Below are positions 36,058-45,251 of a DNA stretch of 64,000 bases, piece after piece. The stretch is taken from NCBI RefSeq assembly GCF_017744675.1, contig NZ_JAGIAV010000001.1, positions 521,666-585,665 of the forward strand, in the 5' to 3' direction. This DNA comes from Flavobacterium sp. (GTDB lineage Bacteria; Bacteroidota; Bacteroidia; Flavobacteriales; Flavobacteriaceae). The number at the start of each line of letters is the position of its first letter. The first letter of the stretch is position 1. Under the pieces are notes generated by a model. That model searched no databases. It worked only from the letters and a program-made list of their open reading frames with translations, and was not told the origin of the DNA. The position numbers and the translations under genes are program-made.

Positions 36058-36085
36058 GTAGATACAACGTATGCCGTGTATTTGC
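36058..36085. repeat. Degenerate REP copy downstream of the transposase
   Basis: A 28-mer beginning GTAGATACAACG matches the intragenic palindrome at 22 of 28 positions and keeps the partial symmetry, 23 bases after the transposase stop. Confidence 0.75.
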
Positions 36086-36113
36086 TTACATTTGAGTTAT
36101 AAATAAAATTAGA

Positions 36114-37793
36114 ATGAAAGAAACTAAACATATATCAAGATCTAGAGCGCAGGAATCTTCTGCGGCAATAGAAAAAATGTACATTACAATGCGCCATTTA
36201 TTCAACCGTGGTTTTTACAAACCAATGGGAGTTTCGGGCGATAGTTTAAGAGAATCATTATTGGCATTGCGTCCAGAAATCTACGGAAACATTGCCGAAG
36301 AAAAAGTAGAATTGAACGGTCTTTTATACGTTATTGAGCGTTTGCCAATTGGAATTGAGCAATGCCGTTTTATCAATTTAACTTCAGATGAAGGTTATTC
36401 TAAATCGCATTTTCAGCCAATTGTTCCTCCAAAAAGAAGAAGAAATTGCTACAGAATTGACGAAGAGCAAATGAATGTCGAAATCACTCGCGGACGTTCA
36501 GATATTTACGATATTCTGACACATCTCACTTTCATTTTCATTGAATCTCATAAGATCAAAAATAGAGTTTTAATAGATGATGGGGGAGAAGTATCTCGCG
36601 ATTGGCAGAAACTGGAGCAGGCGGTTATGCAGACCAAAAAGCTTTCTTTGGTAGAAAAAGAAAAAGCGATTTCCCACGTTGCAAATATTTTGGCCAGAAC
36701 TTTCGAAGAAGTTTTAGACATCTACGATGCTTTTGGTTCAGAAACGGCGCCAGATCGTTTCTTGCACGTTATTTATTGGTTAGGAAAATTAGCAATCGAA
36801 GAAATTGTTGAAAACAATAAACGTACAATTACTTTTAGTCCGGTTTTACGCGAGCGTCTAGGACACCATATTCACGGCGAAATCTGGGCGACAAACATTA
36901 AAGAAGTTTTAAAAGCAAACGATTTATTGAAAAGACCAATTCATGTCATTAGTGCCAATATGCACAGTGTAATGAATTCGATCTTTGCAACGCCTTTGTT
37001 AAAAACAAAATATAAAGGAAAAACGGATTTCTTTATTTATGAAGAATTAAGCGGTTCTGGTTCGAAAGAAATCAGAGGCCAGGTTGAAGAATTGGCTTTA
37101 AAGAACGGAATGATTTCGTTGCCAGATGGTTCAGGAACCAATATTGATGTTCAGATTTTTGATACAGCCAAAATTGATTGGTCAAAAACAGCCTTTTCGC
37201 ACGCCAATGTAGGCGAAGAAAAACCGGTTATTATCGTAATGGATTATGCTTTTGGAGAGCAGGCTTACGAAACAATCGATGAACTGTTGAAACCGTATAA
37301 AAAAGAAACCTTACTAAACGTGAAATCGGTTTCTATTATGGGGAAAGCAGGAATCCTAGAAGGAGGAAAAGGAGATATTATGATTCCTACGGCACATATC
37401 AACGAAGGAACAGCAGATAATTATTTCTTTGAAAATGAACTAACAGGAGCAATGTTCGAAGGAAATGATATTGATATTTACGAAGGAGCAATGGTGACCG
37501 TTTTAGGGACGTCGTTGCAAAACAGAGATTTATTGAAGTTTTTCCACGAATCGACTTGGGGCGTAATCGGACTCGAAATGGAGGGTTCTTACTATCAAAA
37601 AGCGATTCAGTCGGCATCAAAAATTAGAAAAAGCGTGCCACACGATATCAAGGTTCGTTACGCTTACTATGCTTCAGATAATCCTCTTGAAACAGGCAGT
37701 ACTTTAGCTTCAGGCGGATTAGGAACAACTGGTGTAAAGCCAACTTATTTGATTACGATTAAAATTTTAGAACAGATTTTCAATATAAAATAA
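36114..37793 (+). CDS. DUF6909-type protein with a nucleoside-phosphorylase-like C-terminus
   Basis: A 559-residue cytoplasmic protein. The N-terminal half (about 1-240) is helical (QESSAAIEKMYITMRHLFNRGFY) and not recognised. The C-terminal half carries PNP/MTAN-like pieces: SIMGKAGILEGGKGDIMIPTAHI (about 408-430) and GLEMEGSYYQKAIQSA (about 483-498), which resembles the substrate-ribose-binding MEG motif. I believe it is DUF6909 in Flavobacteriia. A nucleoside-handling activity is inferred, not shown. It lies 6 bases upstream of the Wzz-like gene. Confidence 0.6.
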   Translation: MKETKHISRSRAQESSAAIEKMYITMRHLFNRGFYKPMGVSGDSLRESLLALRPEIYGNIAEEKVELNGLLYVIERLPIGIEQCRFINLTSDEGYSKSHFQPIVPPKRRRNCYRIDEEQMNVEITRGRSDIYDILTHLTFIFIESHKIKNRVLIDDGGEVSRDWQKLEQAVMQTKKLSLVEKEKAISHVANILARTFEEVLDIYDAFGSETAPDRFLHVIYWLGKLAIEEIVENNKRTITFSPVLRERLGHHIHGEIWATNIKEVLKANDLLKRPIHVISANMHSVMNSIFATPLLKTKYKGKTDFFIYEELSGSGSKEIRGQVEELALKNGMISLPDGSGTNIDVQIFDTAKIDWSKTAFSHANVGEEKPVIIVMDYAFGEQAYETIDELLKPYKKETLLNVKSVSIMGKAGILEGGKGDIMIPTAHINEGTADNYFFENELTGAMFEGNDIDIYEGAMVTVLGTSLQNRDLLKFFHESTWGVIGLEMEGSYYQKAIQSASKIRKSVPHDIKVRYAYYASDNPLETGSTLASGGLGTTGVKPTYLITIKILEQIFNIK

Positions 37794-37799
37794 TTGTAA

Positions 37800-38789
37800 A
37801 TGAGTACAAAAGTACCTCAAAATGCGGAAGATCAAGAGATTGATTTAGTTGTAATTTCTAAAAAGATAAACCATTTTTTTGCGAGATTGAATACTTCTAT
37901 TTTTAGGAGTATTCAGTTTTTCATTAAGAATTGGGTTATTGTCTTGATTTTGATTGTTTCTGGTTTTGCTATTGGATGGTATTTAGACTCAGCAAGGAAA
38001 ACGTACAGTAATCAAATTATTGTGGAACCAAATTTTGAAAGTGTTGATTATTTGTATTCCAAAATTGATTTACTGCAATCTAAGATAATTTCAAATGATA
38101 CTGTTTTTATAAAAAATATTGTTGGCGTTAAAAGACCGAAATGGATTAAAAAAATTCAAATTAGACCCATTGTTGAAATTTATAAGTTCATAGACAGCAA
38201 AGATAAAAATTTTGAATTGTTAGAGTTAATGGCTGATAATGGTGACATTAACAAGATTTTGGTAGACACGATAACAAGTAAAAATTACAGATATCATACT
38301 ATTTCTTTCACAACAAATGAAGTAGGAAATGATCAGGATTTTGCTGAACCCATTTTAAATTTTTTAAACAACTCAGATTATTTTAATTCGGTTCAGAAAA
38401 TAGAATTAAAAAATTTACAGGAAAATATTGTTCAAAACGATTCGATAATTAAGCAGATTAATACGGTTTTAAGTAATTTTTCGAATGTTGCAAAAGGAAC
38501 TCGTAATGATAAACTCATGTATTACAATGAGAATACACAGCTGAATGATCTTATAAAAACGAAACAAGCTTTAATTGAAGAACAAGGAAGAAACAGACTA
38601 AAATTGATCAGTTATAACAAAACGATCAAAGAAATAAGCAAAACGATTAATGTTGAAAGCAAGAAATCTATTAATAGTAAATTGAAATTCTATCTTCCTA
38701 TTTTGTTTATTATTCTTTTTGTCTTTATAAACTTATTTAAAGCATTTTATAAAAAACAACAAATATTAGCCGAAAACGATAAAATCTAA
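37800..38789 (+). CDS. Wzz/chain-length-determinant-like membrane protein
   Basis: A 329-residue protein with transmembrane helices near the N-terminus (about 46-66) and C-terminus (about 297-317) and a long coiled-coil extracytoplasmic region between. This is the two-helix topology of Wzz/PCP proteins that set the length of surface polysaccharides. The sequence is diverged and the Pro/Gly-rich motif before the second helix is weak. It opens the polysaccharide locus. Confidence 0.65.
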   Translation: MSTKVPQNAEDQEIDLVVISKKINHFFARLNTSIFRSIQFFIKNWVIVLILIVSGFAIGWYLDSARKTYSNQIIVEPNFESVDYLYSKIDLLQSKIISNDTVFIKNIVGVKRPKWIKKIQIRPIVEIYKFIDSKDKNFELLELMADNGDINKILVDTITSKNYRYHTISFTTNEVGNDQDFAEPILNFLNNSDYFNSVQKIELKNLQENIVQNDSIIKQINTVLSNFSNVAKGTRNDKLMYYNENTQLNDLIKTKQALIEEQGRNRLKLISYNKTIKEISKTINVESKKSINSKLKFYLPILFIILFVFINLFKAFYKKQQILAENDKI

Positions 38790-38808
38790 TAACTTATTAA
38801 TCTAAAAA

Positions 38809-39324
38809 ATGAAATTTAAAATCATTTCAATCTGCTTTTTAGTTGCTTTATTTTTCTCTTCTTGTGGCAAAAAAGAAGAAAATATAATTAAGCAAAAAGA
38901 TATATTTACAGTTACTATTGAAGGTGTTTTTGCTAAAAATGATAAATTGCAGATTTTTTATTTAGTGGAAGGGGGAGAATGGAAAGATGCAAATTCTGTT
39001 TTTAGACCAGTTTATGCTTCAAATGAAATGCAAAAGATTGTAATCAATTTTCCGGACAAAGTTTTTCCAGAAAACATTAGAGTAGATTTGGGGTATAATA
39101 CTACGCAACAAAATGTTACGATAAAAAATATTTCTATTAAACACAATTCAAAAATAATTAATGGAGATTTTAATGCTTACCAAAAGTACTTTTACAGCAA
39201 TGAATTTGTTACTTGGGATCCAAATTACTTCGGATATAAATTAAGCACCATCAATAATCAATATGATCCTTTTTTAATGGGTAATAACGAATTAAAGGAT
39301 GAACTTCAAAGACTTAAGTATTAA
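38809..39324 (+). CDS. Lipoprotein of unknown function in the polysaccharide locus
   Basis: A 171-residue lipoprotein: signal MKFKIISICFLVALFFSSC with lipid Cys at 19, then a beta-rich domain (VTIEGVFAKNDKLQIFYLVEGGEW). No family recognised. The adjacent Wzz-like and Wzy-like genes on the same strand suggest a part in surface-polysaccharide assembly. Confidence 0.6.
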   Translation: MKFKIISICFLVALFFSSCGKKEENIIKQKDIFTVTIEGVFAKNDKLQIFYLVEGGEWKDANSVFRPVYASNEMQKIVINFPDKVFPENIRVDLGYNTTQQNVTIKNISIKHNSKIINGDFNAYQKYFYSNEFVTWDPNYFGYKLSTINNQYDPFLMGNNELKDELQRLKY

Positions 39325-39353
39325 ATAGATAGATATCAACAACAATTAAAAAG

Positions 39354-40559
39354 ATGCGTTTTAATTTTAAACTTATTTTGAATAACGAAAAAATTAGAGA
39401 GTATCTTTTTTTTATTGCCTTGTTGTTATTAGTTTATTTGCCAAAAGGCGGTTTCAAAATAGCAGGTGTACCGTTTACTTGGGGTTATCTGTATTTAGGC
39501 TTTCTTTTTGTTCTTTTAATAGTGGCAATGCTTGAAAAGCGAACTTTTTTAGTTCAATCTAAACACTTTATATGTTATCTGGCTACACTGCCATTTGTTT
39601 TCTATTTTTCTCTAAATCTCATTTTTAGAGGATATACGGGATCATTAGGAAATCTTGTAGCTTTCTATGTAAGTTTTGCATTTCTCCCGTTATTGTTTTA
39701 TCTTTTTTTGAGTCCTTTTTTAAAGAAAATAGATTCTTTTTACATTGAAGAAAAGATTTCTCAGGCAGTATTTTTAGTTTCTTTGTATGGCGTTTTGCTT
39801 TTTATTTTCAAACAAGTAACAGGTCATTATATTGAAGTTCCTTATGTAACAGTAAATGCTGGAGATTTGGGAACATTAGAAGGAAAATACAACATGCGAG
39901 GTTCGCTCTATAAGTTGATTTCGACTTATAATAATGGAAATATTTTTGGAGTTTGTATTCTAATGCTATTCCCCATTTTTCATAAAAAAAATAGTTCTAA
40001 AATAAAACTAGGACTCGTGATTTTGGCTTTAATACTAACTTTATCTAGAACCGTTTGGCTTGGATTATTGTTTTATTTTGTATTAATTTACAAAGACAGT
40101 ATTTTTAGATTGATAAAAATTTATGCCTTGTTAGGACTAATTTTAATCGTAATCGGAACATTGTTAATGAATCGATATTTTCAATACGGATCATTATCTG
40201 GATTTATTTTAGATTCAAAACTTGGAGGAAGAATTGAGCAAATCAGGCAGCTTAGCAGTTTAAGTTTTTTTGGAAGCCAGACTTTTAAGTTTATTGAAGA
40301 AATTGTTTATTTATCTATTTTTAAACAGCTTGGTTTTGTTGGAATACTTTTATTTTCTCTTTCCTTTTTTATGCCTGTTTATGTTGCCATTACAACCAAA
40401 AACAATAATTATCTTTATTTAGTTGGCTGTATGACTTATCTTTTTGTTTGTTGTAGTGATGGTTGTATGTTGTATATTCCGACATTAGTATTTTTTTATT
40501 TCGTTTCTACCATGATTTTTATTTCCAAAAATAGAACCGAGAAACAGTATGTCACATAA
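39354..40559 (+). CDS. O-antigen polymerase/ligase-like membrane protein (Wzy-type)
   Basis: A 401-residue protein with about ten transmembrane helices and the Wzy_C-type segment LILTLSRTVWLGLLFYFVLI (about 223-242). It is probably a polymerase or ligase of surface polysaccharide, using undecaprenyl-linked repeat units on the periplasmic face. Its last 75 bases overlap the end of a convergent gene of the same class on the other strand. Confidence 0.75.
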   Translation: MRFNFKLILNNEKIREYLFFIALLLLVYLPKGGFKIAGVPFTWGYLYLGFLFVLLIVAMLEKRTFLVQSKHFICYLATLPFVFYFSLNLIFRGYTGSLGNLVAFYVSFAFLPLLFYLFLSPFLKKIDSFYIEEKISQAVFLVSLYGVLLFIFKQVTGHYIEVPYVTVNAGDLGTLEGKYNMRGSLYKLISTYNNGNIFGVCILMLFPIFHKKNSSKIKLGLVILALILTLSRTVWLGLLFYFVLIYKDSIFRLIKIYALLGLILIVIGTLLMNRYFQYGSLSGFILDSKLGGRIEQIRQLSSLSFFGSQTFKFIEEIVYLSIFKQLGFVGILLFSLSFFMPVYVAITTKNNNYLYLVGCMTYLFVCCSDGCMLYIPTLVFFYFVSTMIFISKNRTEKQYVT

Positions 40560-41693
40560 AAAATAACTGTATATTCCATATTGTCGTACCAGAATATTTT
40601 CTGTTATAAATGAAATAAGAAATAAGATTGTTATAGATAAATATAAGTAATTGTGGTTTTTAATAGCGTATTTTATTTTTATAAATAAAGTCGAAATAAA
40701 AGCTAAAAGCATCAAAATTCCTCCCTTTAATAAATAATCAAGGTATTGGTTATGTGAATTAATCTTGAATTTAACCAACTCTGGATTATGAAAAGGCTTA
40801 TAGCATTCATTTAATTTTTCCTGAATTAAATTAAAGTCCATTCCTAAAAAATTAGAGTCGTAAATTAATCTTGAACTGCAAGACCAAGCTGCATATCGAG
40901 TTGAATTTTTAAACGAATTTTCGAAAAGAAAAGAGATGTCTTCTATAAATCTTCTCGATAATAGAACAACGGCTATTATTGTAAATAGAATAAGGAAAAT
41001 TAGCTTTTTAGAAATCGCTTTATTTTGTTTTTTTAACAGTAAAAATCGAATTGTTGCTATAATAATAAGTCCAACGATAATATTTCTGGAGTTGTAAATA
41101 ATTAATCCTGAAAACAAAAGCACAAACATTATAAAAAACAATGCTTTTTTGTAAATAGAAAAGAAAGTAAAGTTTGAGGCTAGATCTGCTAAAAATAGAA
41201 TTGCAATTGCTATCCACAAACAAATGTATGTTCCATGTATTTTATTGTAAAATTCTAAATTGTAACGGGCCAAATACCAGTCAAAGTGATGATTATGTAT
41301 ATCTAAAATATAAAATGATAAAAAATAGAAGCACAATAAACTCAAGGAAATACTGTAAGCAAATTGAATCTTTTTAAGATCTTTTATAAATATTTCTGTT
41401 TGATATAAATAAGCGCTTAACAGCGGAATTACAAATAACAATAAACTCTCCCCAATAAGTTTTAAACTTTTTGAGCTAAAAAACAATGTATAGTAAAAAG
41501 CTAAAATGACAAAAGAAAAGAGAAAAGGAACATTTTTTTTAGAAATTTTGAAATCTTCAAATCTAGAAAAACTTATTAGTAACAAAGCAGTTATGATCAT
41601 CATTATAGATTGAAAAGCTTCTAAAAAATATATAAGAGAAGAGAAAATCAATAAATAAAATATTGGAACAATAAGTTTTTTTGAAAAATTCAT
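40485..41693 (-). CDS. Second O-antigen polymerase/ligase-like membrane protein
   Basis: A 402-residue membrane protein with about ten transmembrane helices. The O-antigen ligase signature NSHNQYLDYLLKGGI lies at about 302-316, preceded by a large periplasmic loop. It is close to the Wzy-like gene in class but not in sequence. It forms a minus-strand pair with the flippase gene, whose stop lies 2 bases upstream of its start. Confidence 0.78.
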   Translation of the reverse strand: MNFSKKLIVPIFYLLIFSSLIYFLEAFQSIMMIITALLLISFSRFEDFKISKKNVPFLFSFVILAFYYTLFFSSKSLKLIGESLLLFVIPLLSAYLYQTEIFIKDLKKIQFAYSISLSLLCFYFLSFYILDIHNHHFDWYLARYNLEFYNKIHGTYICLWIAIAILFLADLASNFTFFSIYKKALFFIMFVLLFSGLIIYNSRNIIVGLIIIATIRFLLLKKQNKAISKKLIFLILFTIIAVVLLSRRFIEDISFLFENSFKNSTRYAAWSCSSRLIYDSNFLGMDFNLIQEKLNECYKPFHNPELVKFKINSHNQYLDYLLKGGILMLLAFISTLFIKIKYAIKNHNYLYLSITILFLISFITENILVRQYGIYSYFLCDILFLGSIFGNKNHGRNEIKKY

Positions 41694-41695
41694 TT

Positions 41696-42934
41696 TTAGT
41701 TGATTATATTCTTAAAAAAATTCAATTCACCATTTTTTATGATTGCAAAATTGAGAGATGTTGTTATAAATATTTCGGTTAAAACTAAAGACAATATAAT
41801 TCCATAAACATTCATAAAATTGCACAATATAAACGAAAGAACGATATTAATAATTAATCCTAATAGGTGTGCTTTAAAGTAGTTTTTTTTCTGATGATGC
41901 AATAATAACGACATATAAGCAGGCTGATTTAATGCGGCAATGAGCGGAATTGGAGCCATATAAATTAAGTATAAAGATGAACTTGAAGTAAATTCAGAAC
42001 TTAAAATACTAATAATCAAATTCGGTAAAATCATTAAAATCAAACCTCCTAAACTATACATTAAAAAATAAGACCAAAATACAGATTTTAAAAAGGCGTT
42101 AAGTTGTTTTATTTTTGAGGTTCCAATTTGACAGGCTTTAAAATAAACACCCTGAAACAGTACGCTGATTGATTGTTTACAAAGCATTATAATTTTCTCT
42201 GCAACATTGTAAATACCTGCAATAGTATTGTCAAAAAATATGCTTAGAATTATGGTGCTGGAATTCATCAGTGCACAAATAGTAAGATTAGTTAAAAACA
42301 ATTTGTAACCAGAAATAAGTTCAGCATAAATTTCTTTTATTGAAGAAATATTATATTTAAAATCGATTTTTTTAAGCAGATATAAAGTAGAAAAAATGAA
42401 AATAAGAATATCTGAGATTCCTAAATAGTAAAAGACAAATTGATAATCATTTTTTTTAACGAGAGTGATTAAAATCAATGCGATACAACCTATTTTGACA
42501 ATTGAATTTATTAAGAAGTAAGGAAAAACTTTATCTAATCCAATAAAAAAACAAAGGTTATTTTGCGATCTTGAGAACAAGAAAACTAACAATGAAAATG
42601 AAAATACAAGATTGTATTTTATCTCAGAACATAAAATAAATATAAGTAATAAGATTGTAGAAGGTAGAAATATAACAATCTTACAATTAATGATTTTTGA
42701 AATATATCTACTAATCAAATTAAAATTCCCTTTTATTGTCTGGAGCTCTACAGGCGCAAATGCATACCAGGAATAATCATATAAAACAGAAACTATATTA
42801 ATAAATGCCATTGATACCGCAATTAAACCATAAGTATCAATGCCAAAAGTTTTAATGTAAAATGGGATTAATAATAGAGGAAATAATAAATTAATAAAAT
42901 TTATTCCAAAGCTCAATGATATGTTTTTAAGCAC
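41696..42934 (-). CDS. Oligosaccharide flippase (Wzx-like)
   Basis: A 412-residue protein with about twelve transmembrane helices in the MATE/PST superfamily arrangement. It flips undecaprenyl-linked repeat units across the inner membrane in the Wzx/Wzy pathway. The opening FGINFINLLFPLLLIPFYIKTFGIDTYGLIAVSMAFINI is typical of the family. It is first in the minus-strand pair with the Wzy-like gene. Confidence 0.85.
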   Translation of the reverse strand: MLKNISLSFGINFINLLFPLLLIPFYIKTFGIDTYGLIAVSMAFINIVSVLYDYSWYAFAPVELQTIKGNFNLISRYISKIINCKIVIFLPSTILLLIFILCSEIKYNLVFSFSLLVFLFSRSQNNLCFFIGLDKVFPYFLINSIVKIGCIALILITLVKKNDYQFVFYYLGISDILIFIFSTLYLLKKIDFKYNISSIKEIYAELISGYKLFLTNLTICALMNSSTIILSIFFDNTIAGIYNVAEKIIMLCKQSISVLFQGVYFKACQIGTSKIKQLNAFLKSVFWSYFLMYSLGGLILMILPNLIISILSSEFTSSSSLYLIYMAPIPLIAALNQPAYMSLLLHHQKKNYFKAHLLGLIINIVLSFILCNFMNVYGIILSLVLTEIFITTSLNFAIIKNGELNFFKNIIN

Positions 42935-43047
42935 TATTTAATTGTTATTAGATTTTAAACCTAAACTTGATTTTTAATTTCAATCAAATACAAATTAAAA
43001 TTATATTTTTGAAAAAATTAGAAAATGCATGTTTTTTTAATGTAAAA

Positions 43048-44058
43048 ATGACAGAAGGATATAGTATCGCAATTCCCGCTTACGGCAGGCCACATGAATT
43101 TGATGATTTATTAAAGTCTATTTATGAAATGGACATGTTGCCTAATGAAATTATTATTTGTGAAGATTTTTCGAAAGAAAGAAACGAAATTCGTGCAGTT
43201 GCAGAAGAATACCAAATTGCTTTTAATACCAAAAAGGTTATTGTTTCTTATATAGAAAACGAAAAAAACTTAGGTTATGATGCTAACATTAGAAAATTGA
43301 TTGATTTGGCCCAATTTAAATGGGTGGTTTTAATTGGAAATGATGATTTGTTTTTGAAAAATGGTCTAAAGGAAATTGACGTATTTTGCAAAAAAAATGA
43401 ATCGATTGCAATGGTTTCCAGACCTTTCATTCGATTTGAAAATAATATAAATAAACCACTTGGCATTTCTAGAGTTTTACCCACGGAAGTTATTATTGGT
43501 AAGGGAGATTCTGCTAAATTTATTTTCAGAATGTGTGGTTTTGTGGGAGGATTAGTTATTAATAAAGAATGGGCGAAGAATCTAGCCACCAATAAATATG
43601 ACGGTACACTTTTCTACCAGATATATCTTGCAGCAAATGCGTTTTGTACAACAGGAATTGGTTATTTGGCTAATCCTTCAGTAGGAGGAAGAGCTGGAAA
43701 TCCGCCTTTATTTGGCAATTCTGAAAAAGATGGCCATTTACATATTCCCGGAACGTATTCTGCAAGAGGAAGAGCTTCTATGTGGAAAGGAGTTTTAGAC
43801 ATTGGTAAAGATGTAGGCAATTTATACAATATTGAGATTCAAGAAGAATTGCGACAAGAATTAATGATTAGACAGTCATTTCATGTTTTCGAAATGAATG
43901 TAGGAGCATCAAAAGAAACTTTAAAAGAACTTAAATGTGAATTAAAAAAAATAAATTTGTTTGATCATTGGATTCCAAAGACATTGTATTTGTTAAACCG
44001 CACTTTTGGTAAAAAAGCATATTATGCTTATTATCTTACAAGAAAAATAATGCAATAA
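43048..44058 (+). CDS. Glycosyltransferase family 2
   Basis: A 336-residue GT-A fold glycosyltransferase. It opens SIAIPAYGRPHEFDDLLKSI, and the acidic metal-binding motif appears as IGNDDLF (about 94-100). It is cytoplasmic and membrane-associated. The start at 43048 (MTEGYS) is chosen because upstream residues are not family-like. It adds a sugar, identity unknown, to the growing repeat unit. 4 bases before the GT4 gene. Confidence 0.85.
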   Translation: MTEGYSIAIPAYGRPHEFDDLLKSIYEMDMLPNEIIICEDFSKERNEIRAVAEEYQIAFNTKKVIVSYIENEKNLGYDANIRKLIDLAQFKWVVLIGNDDLFLKNGLKEIDVFCKKNESIAMVSRPFIRFENNINKPLGISRVLPTEVIIGKGDSAKFIFRMCGFVGGLVINKEWAKNLATNKYDGTLFYQIYLAANAFCTTGIGYLANPSVGGRAGNPPLFGNSEKDGHLHIPGTYSARGRASMWKGVLDIGKDVGNLYNIEIQEELRQELMIRQSFHVFEMNVGASKETLKELKCELKKINLFDHWIPKTLYLLNRTFGKKAYYAYYLTRKIMQ

Positions 44059-44062
44059 GTAA

Positions 44063-45187
44063 ATGAAAAAAGCTCTAATCAGCGATTGGTATTATGTAAA
44101 TGGAGGAGCTGAAAAAGTCATTCATTCAATAAACAAAGTATGGGACAATTTTGATCATTTTGCCCTTATTGATTTTCTGAATGATGAAGATCGCGAGTTT
44201 ATTCTAAATGGCAAAAAAGCAAAAACAAGCTTTATTCAAAAACTGCCAACCGTAAGAAAAAACCATCGTAAATTTTTGCAGTTATTTCCAATTGCCATAG
44301 AACAATTTGATTTAAGCAGCTACGACCTTATCATTAGTTCTTCTTCAGCAGTGGCGAAAGGAATTAAGGTTAATAAGAACCAACTTCATATTTGCTATTG
44401 TCATTCACCAATGCGTTATGCTTGGGACTTAAGAGAACAATATCTAAAAGATGCTGGATTGACCAAAGGTTTGAAAGGACTCTATGCAAAATCAGTTTTA
44501 GATAAAATTCAAAAATGGGATCTTTACAATTCAGAAAATGTAGACTACTTTATTGCGAATTCGCAACACATTTCTCAAAGAATAAAGAAGACTTACAATA
44601 AAGATTCTGTTGTTATTTATCCTCCAGTAGATGTTGATTTTTTTAGTTTGCAAGAAACCAAAGAAGATTATTATTTGACAGCTTCGCGACTAGTTTCCTA
44701 TAAAAAAACACAATTGATTGTTGAAGCTTTTAATGAATTGTCTCATTTAAAATTGATTGTCGCAGGAGAAGGGCCAGAATTAGAAAAACTTCAAAAAATT
44801 GCCAAAGACAATATTGAATTTGTCGGTTTTGTAGAAAACAGAAAACTTAGAAGTTTAATGCAAAAAGCGAAAGCTTTTGTTTTTGCGGCAGAAGAAGATT
44901 TTGGAATCATTCCACTTGAAGCACAAGCCTGCGGAACTCCCGTAATTGCACTTAAAAAAGGTGGAACTCTTGAAACAGTTGTTGATAATCAAACAGGAAT
45001 GTTCTTTGAAGAACAATCTTCACAAAAAATTAAAGAAGCAATATTGAATTTTAAGACCAAAACCTTTGATCCTAAAATAATTCGCGAACATGCGGTTAAA
45101 TTTTCAAAAGAACGATTTGAAAAAGAAATCAAAGAATTTGTCGAAAGAAAATTTAAAGCACATCAGCAATCATTAAAAGAAAGATAA
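44063..45187 (+). CDS. Glycosyltransferase family 4
   Basis: A 374-residue GT-B fold retaining glycosyltransferase. The Glycos_transf_1 motif EEDFGIIPLEAQACGTPV (about 276-293) has the E-x7-E pair, and the N-terminal loop is WYYVNGGAEKVIHS (about 9-22). It resembles WbaZ-type mannosyltransferases, but sugar specificity cannot be read. Part of the polysaccharide locus on the plus strand. Confidence 0.85.
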   Translation: MKKALISDWYYVNGGAEKVIHSINKVWDNFDHFALIDFLNDEDREFILNGKKAKTSFIQKLPTVRKNHRKFLQLFPIAIEQFDLSSYDLIISSSSAVAKGIKVNKNQLHICYCHSPMRYAWDLREQYLKDAGLTKGLKGLYAKSVLDKIQKWDLYNSENVDYFIANSQHISQRIKKTYNKDSVVIYPPVDVDFFSLQETKEDYYLTASRLVSYKKTQLIVEAFNELSHLKLIVAGEGPELEKLQKIAKDNIEFVGFVENRKLRSLMQKAKAFVFAAEEDFGIIPLEAQACGTPVIALKKGGTLETVVDNQTGMFFEEQSSQKIKEAILNFKTKTFDPKIIREHAVKFSKERFEKEIKEFVERKFKAHQQSLKER

Positions 45188-45223
45188 ATTAAGGATATAA
45201 CTTAAAAATATTTTTCAAATCAA

Positions 45224-45231
45224 CTACATTT
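45224..45231 (+). promoter_or_regulatory. Promoter -7 box before the UXS-like gene
   Basis: TACATTTG, an exact TAnnTTTG box, 20 bases before the ATG. A clear -33 element is not seen. Confidence 0.4.
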
Positions 45232-45251
45232 GCGTTGAACAAACAAATATC

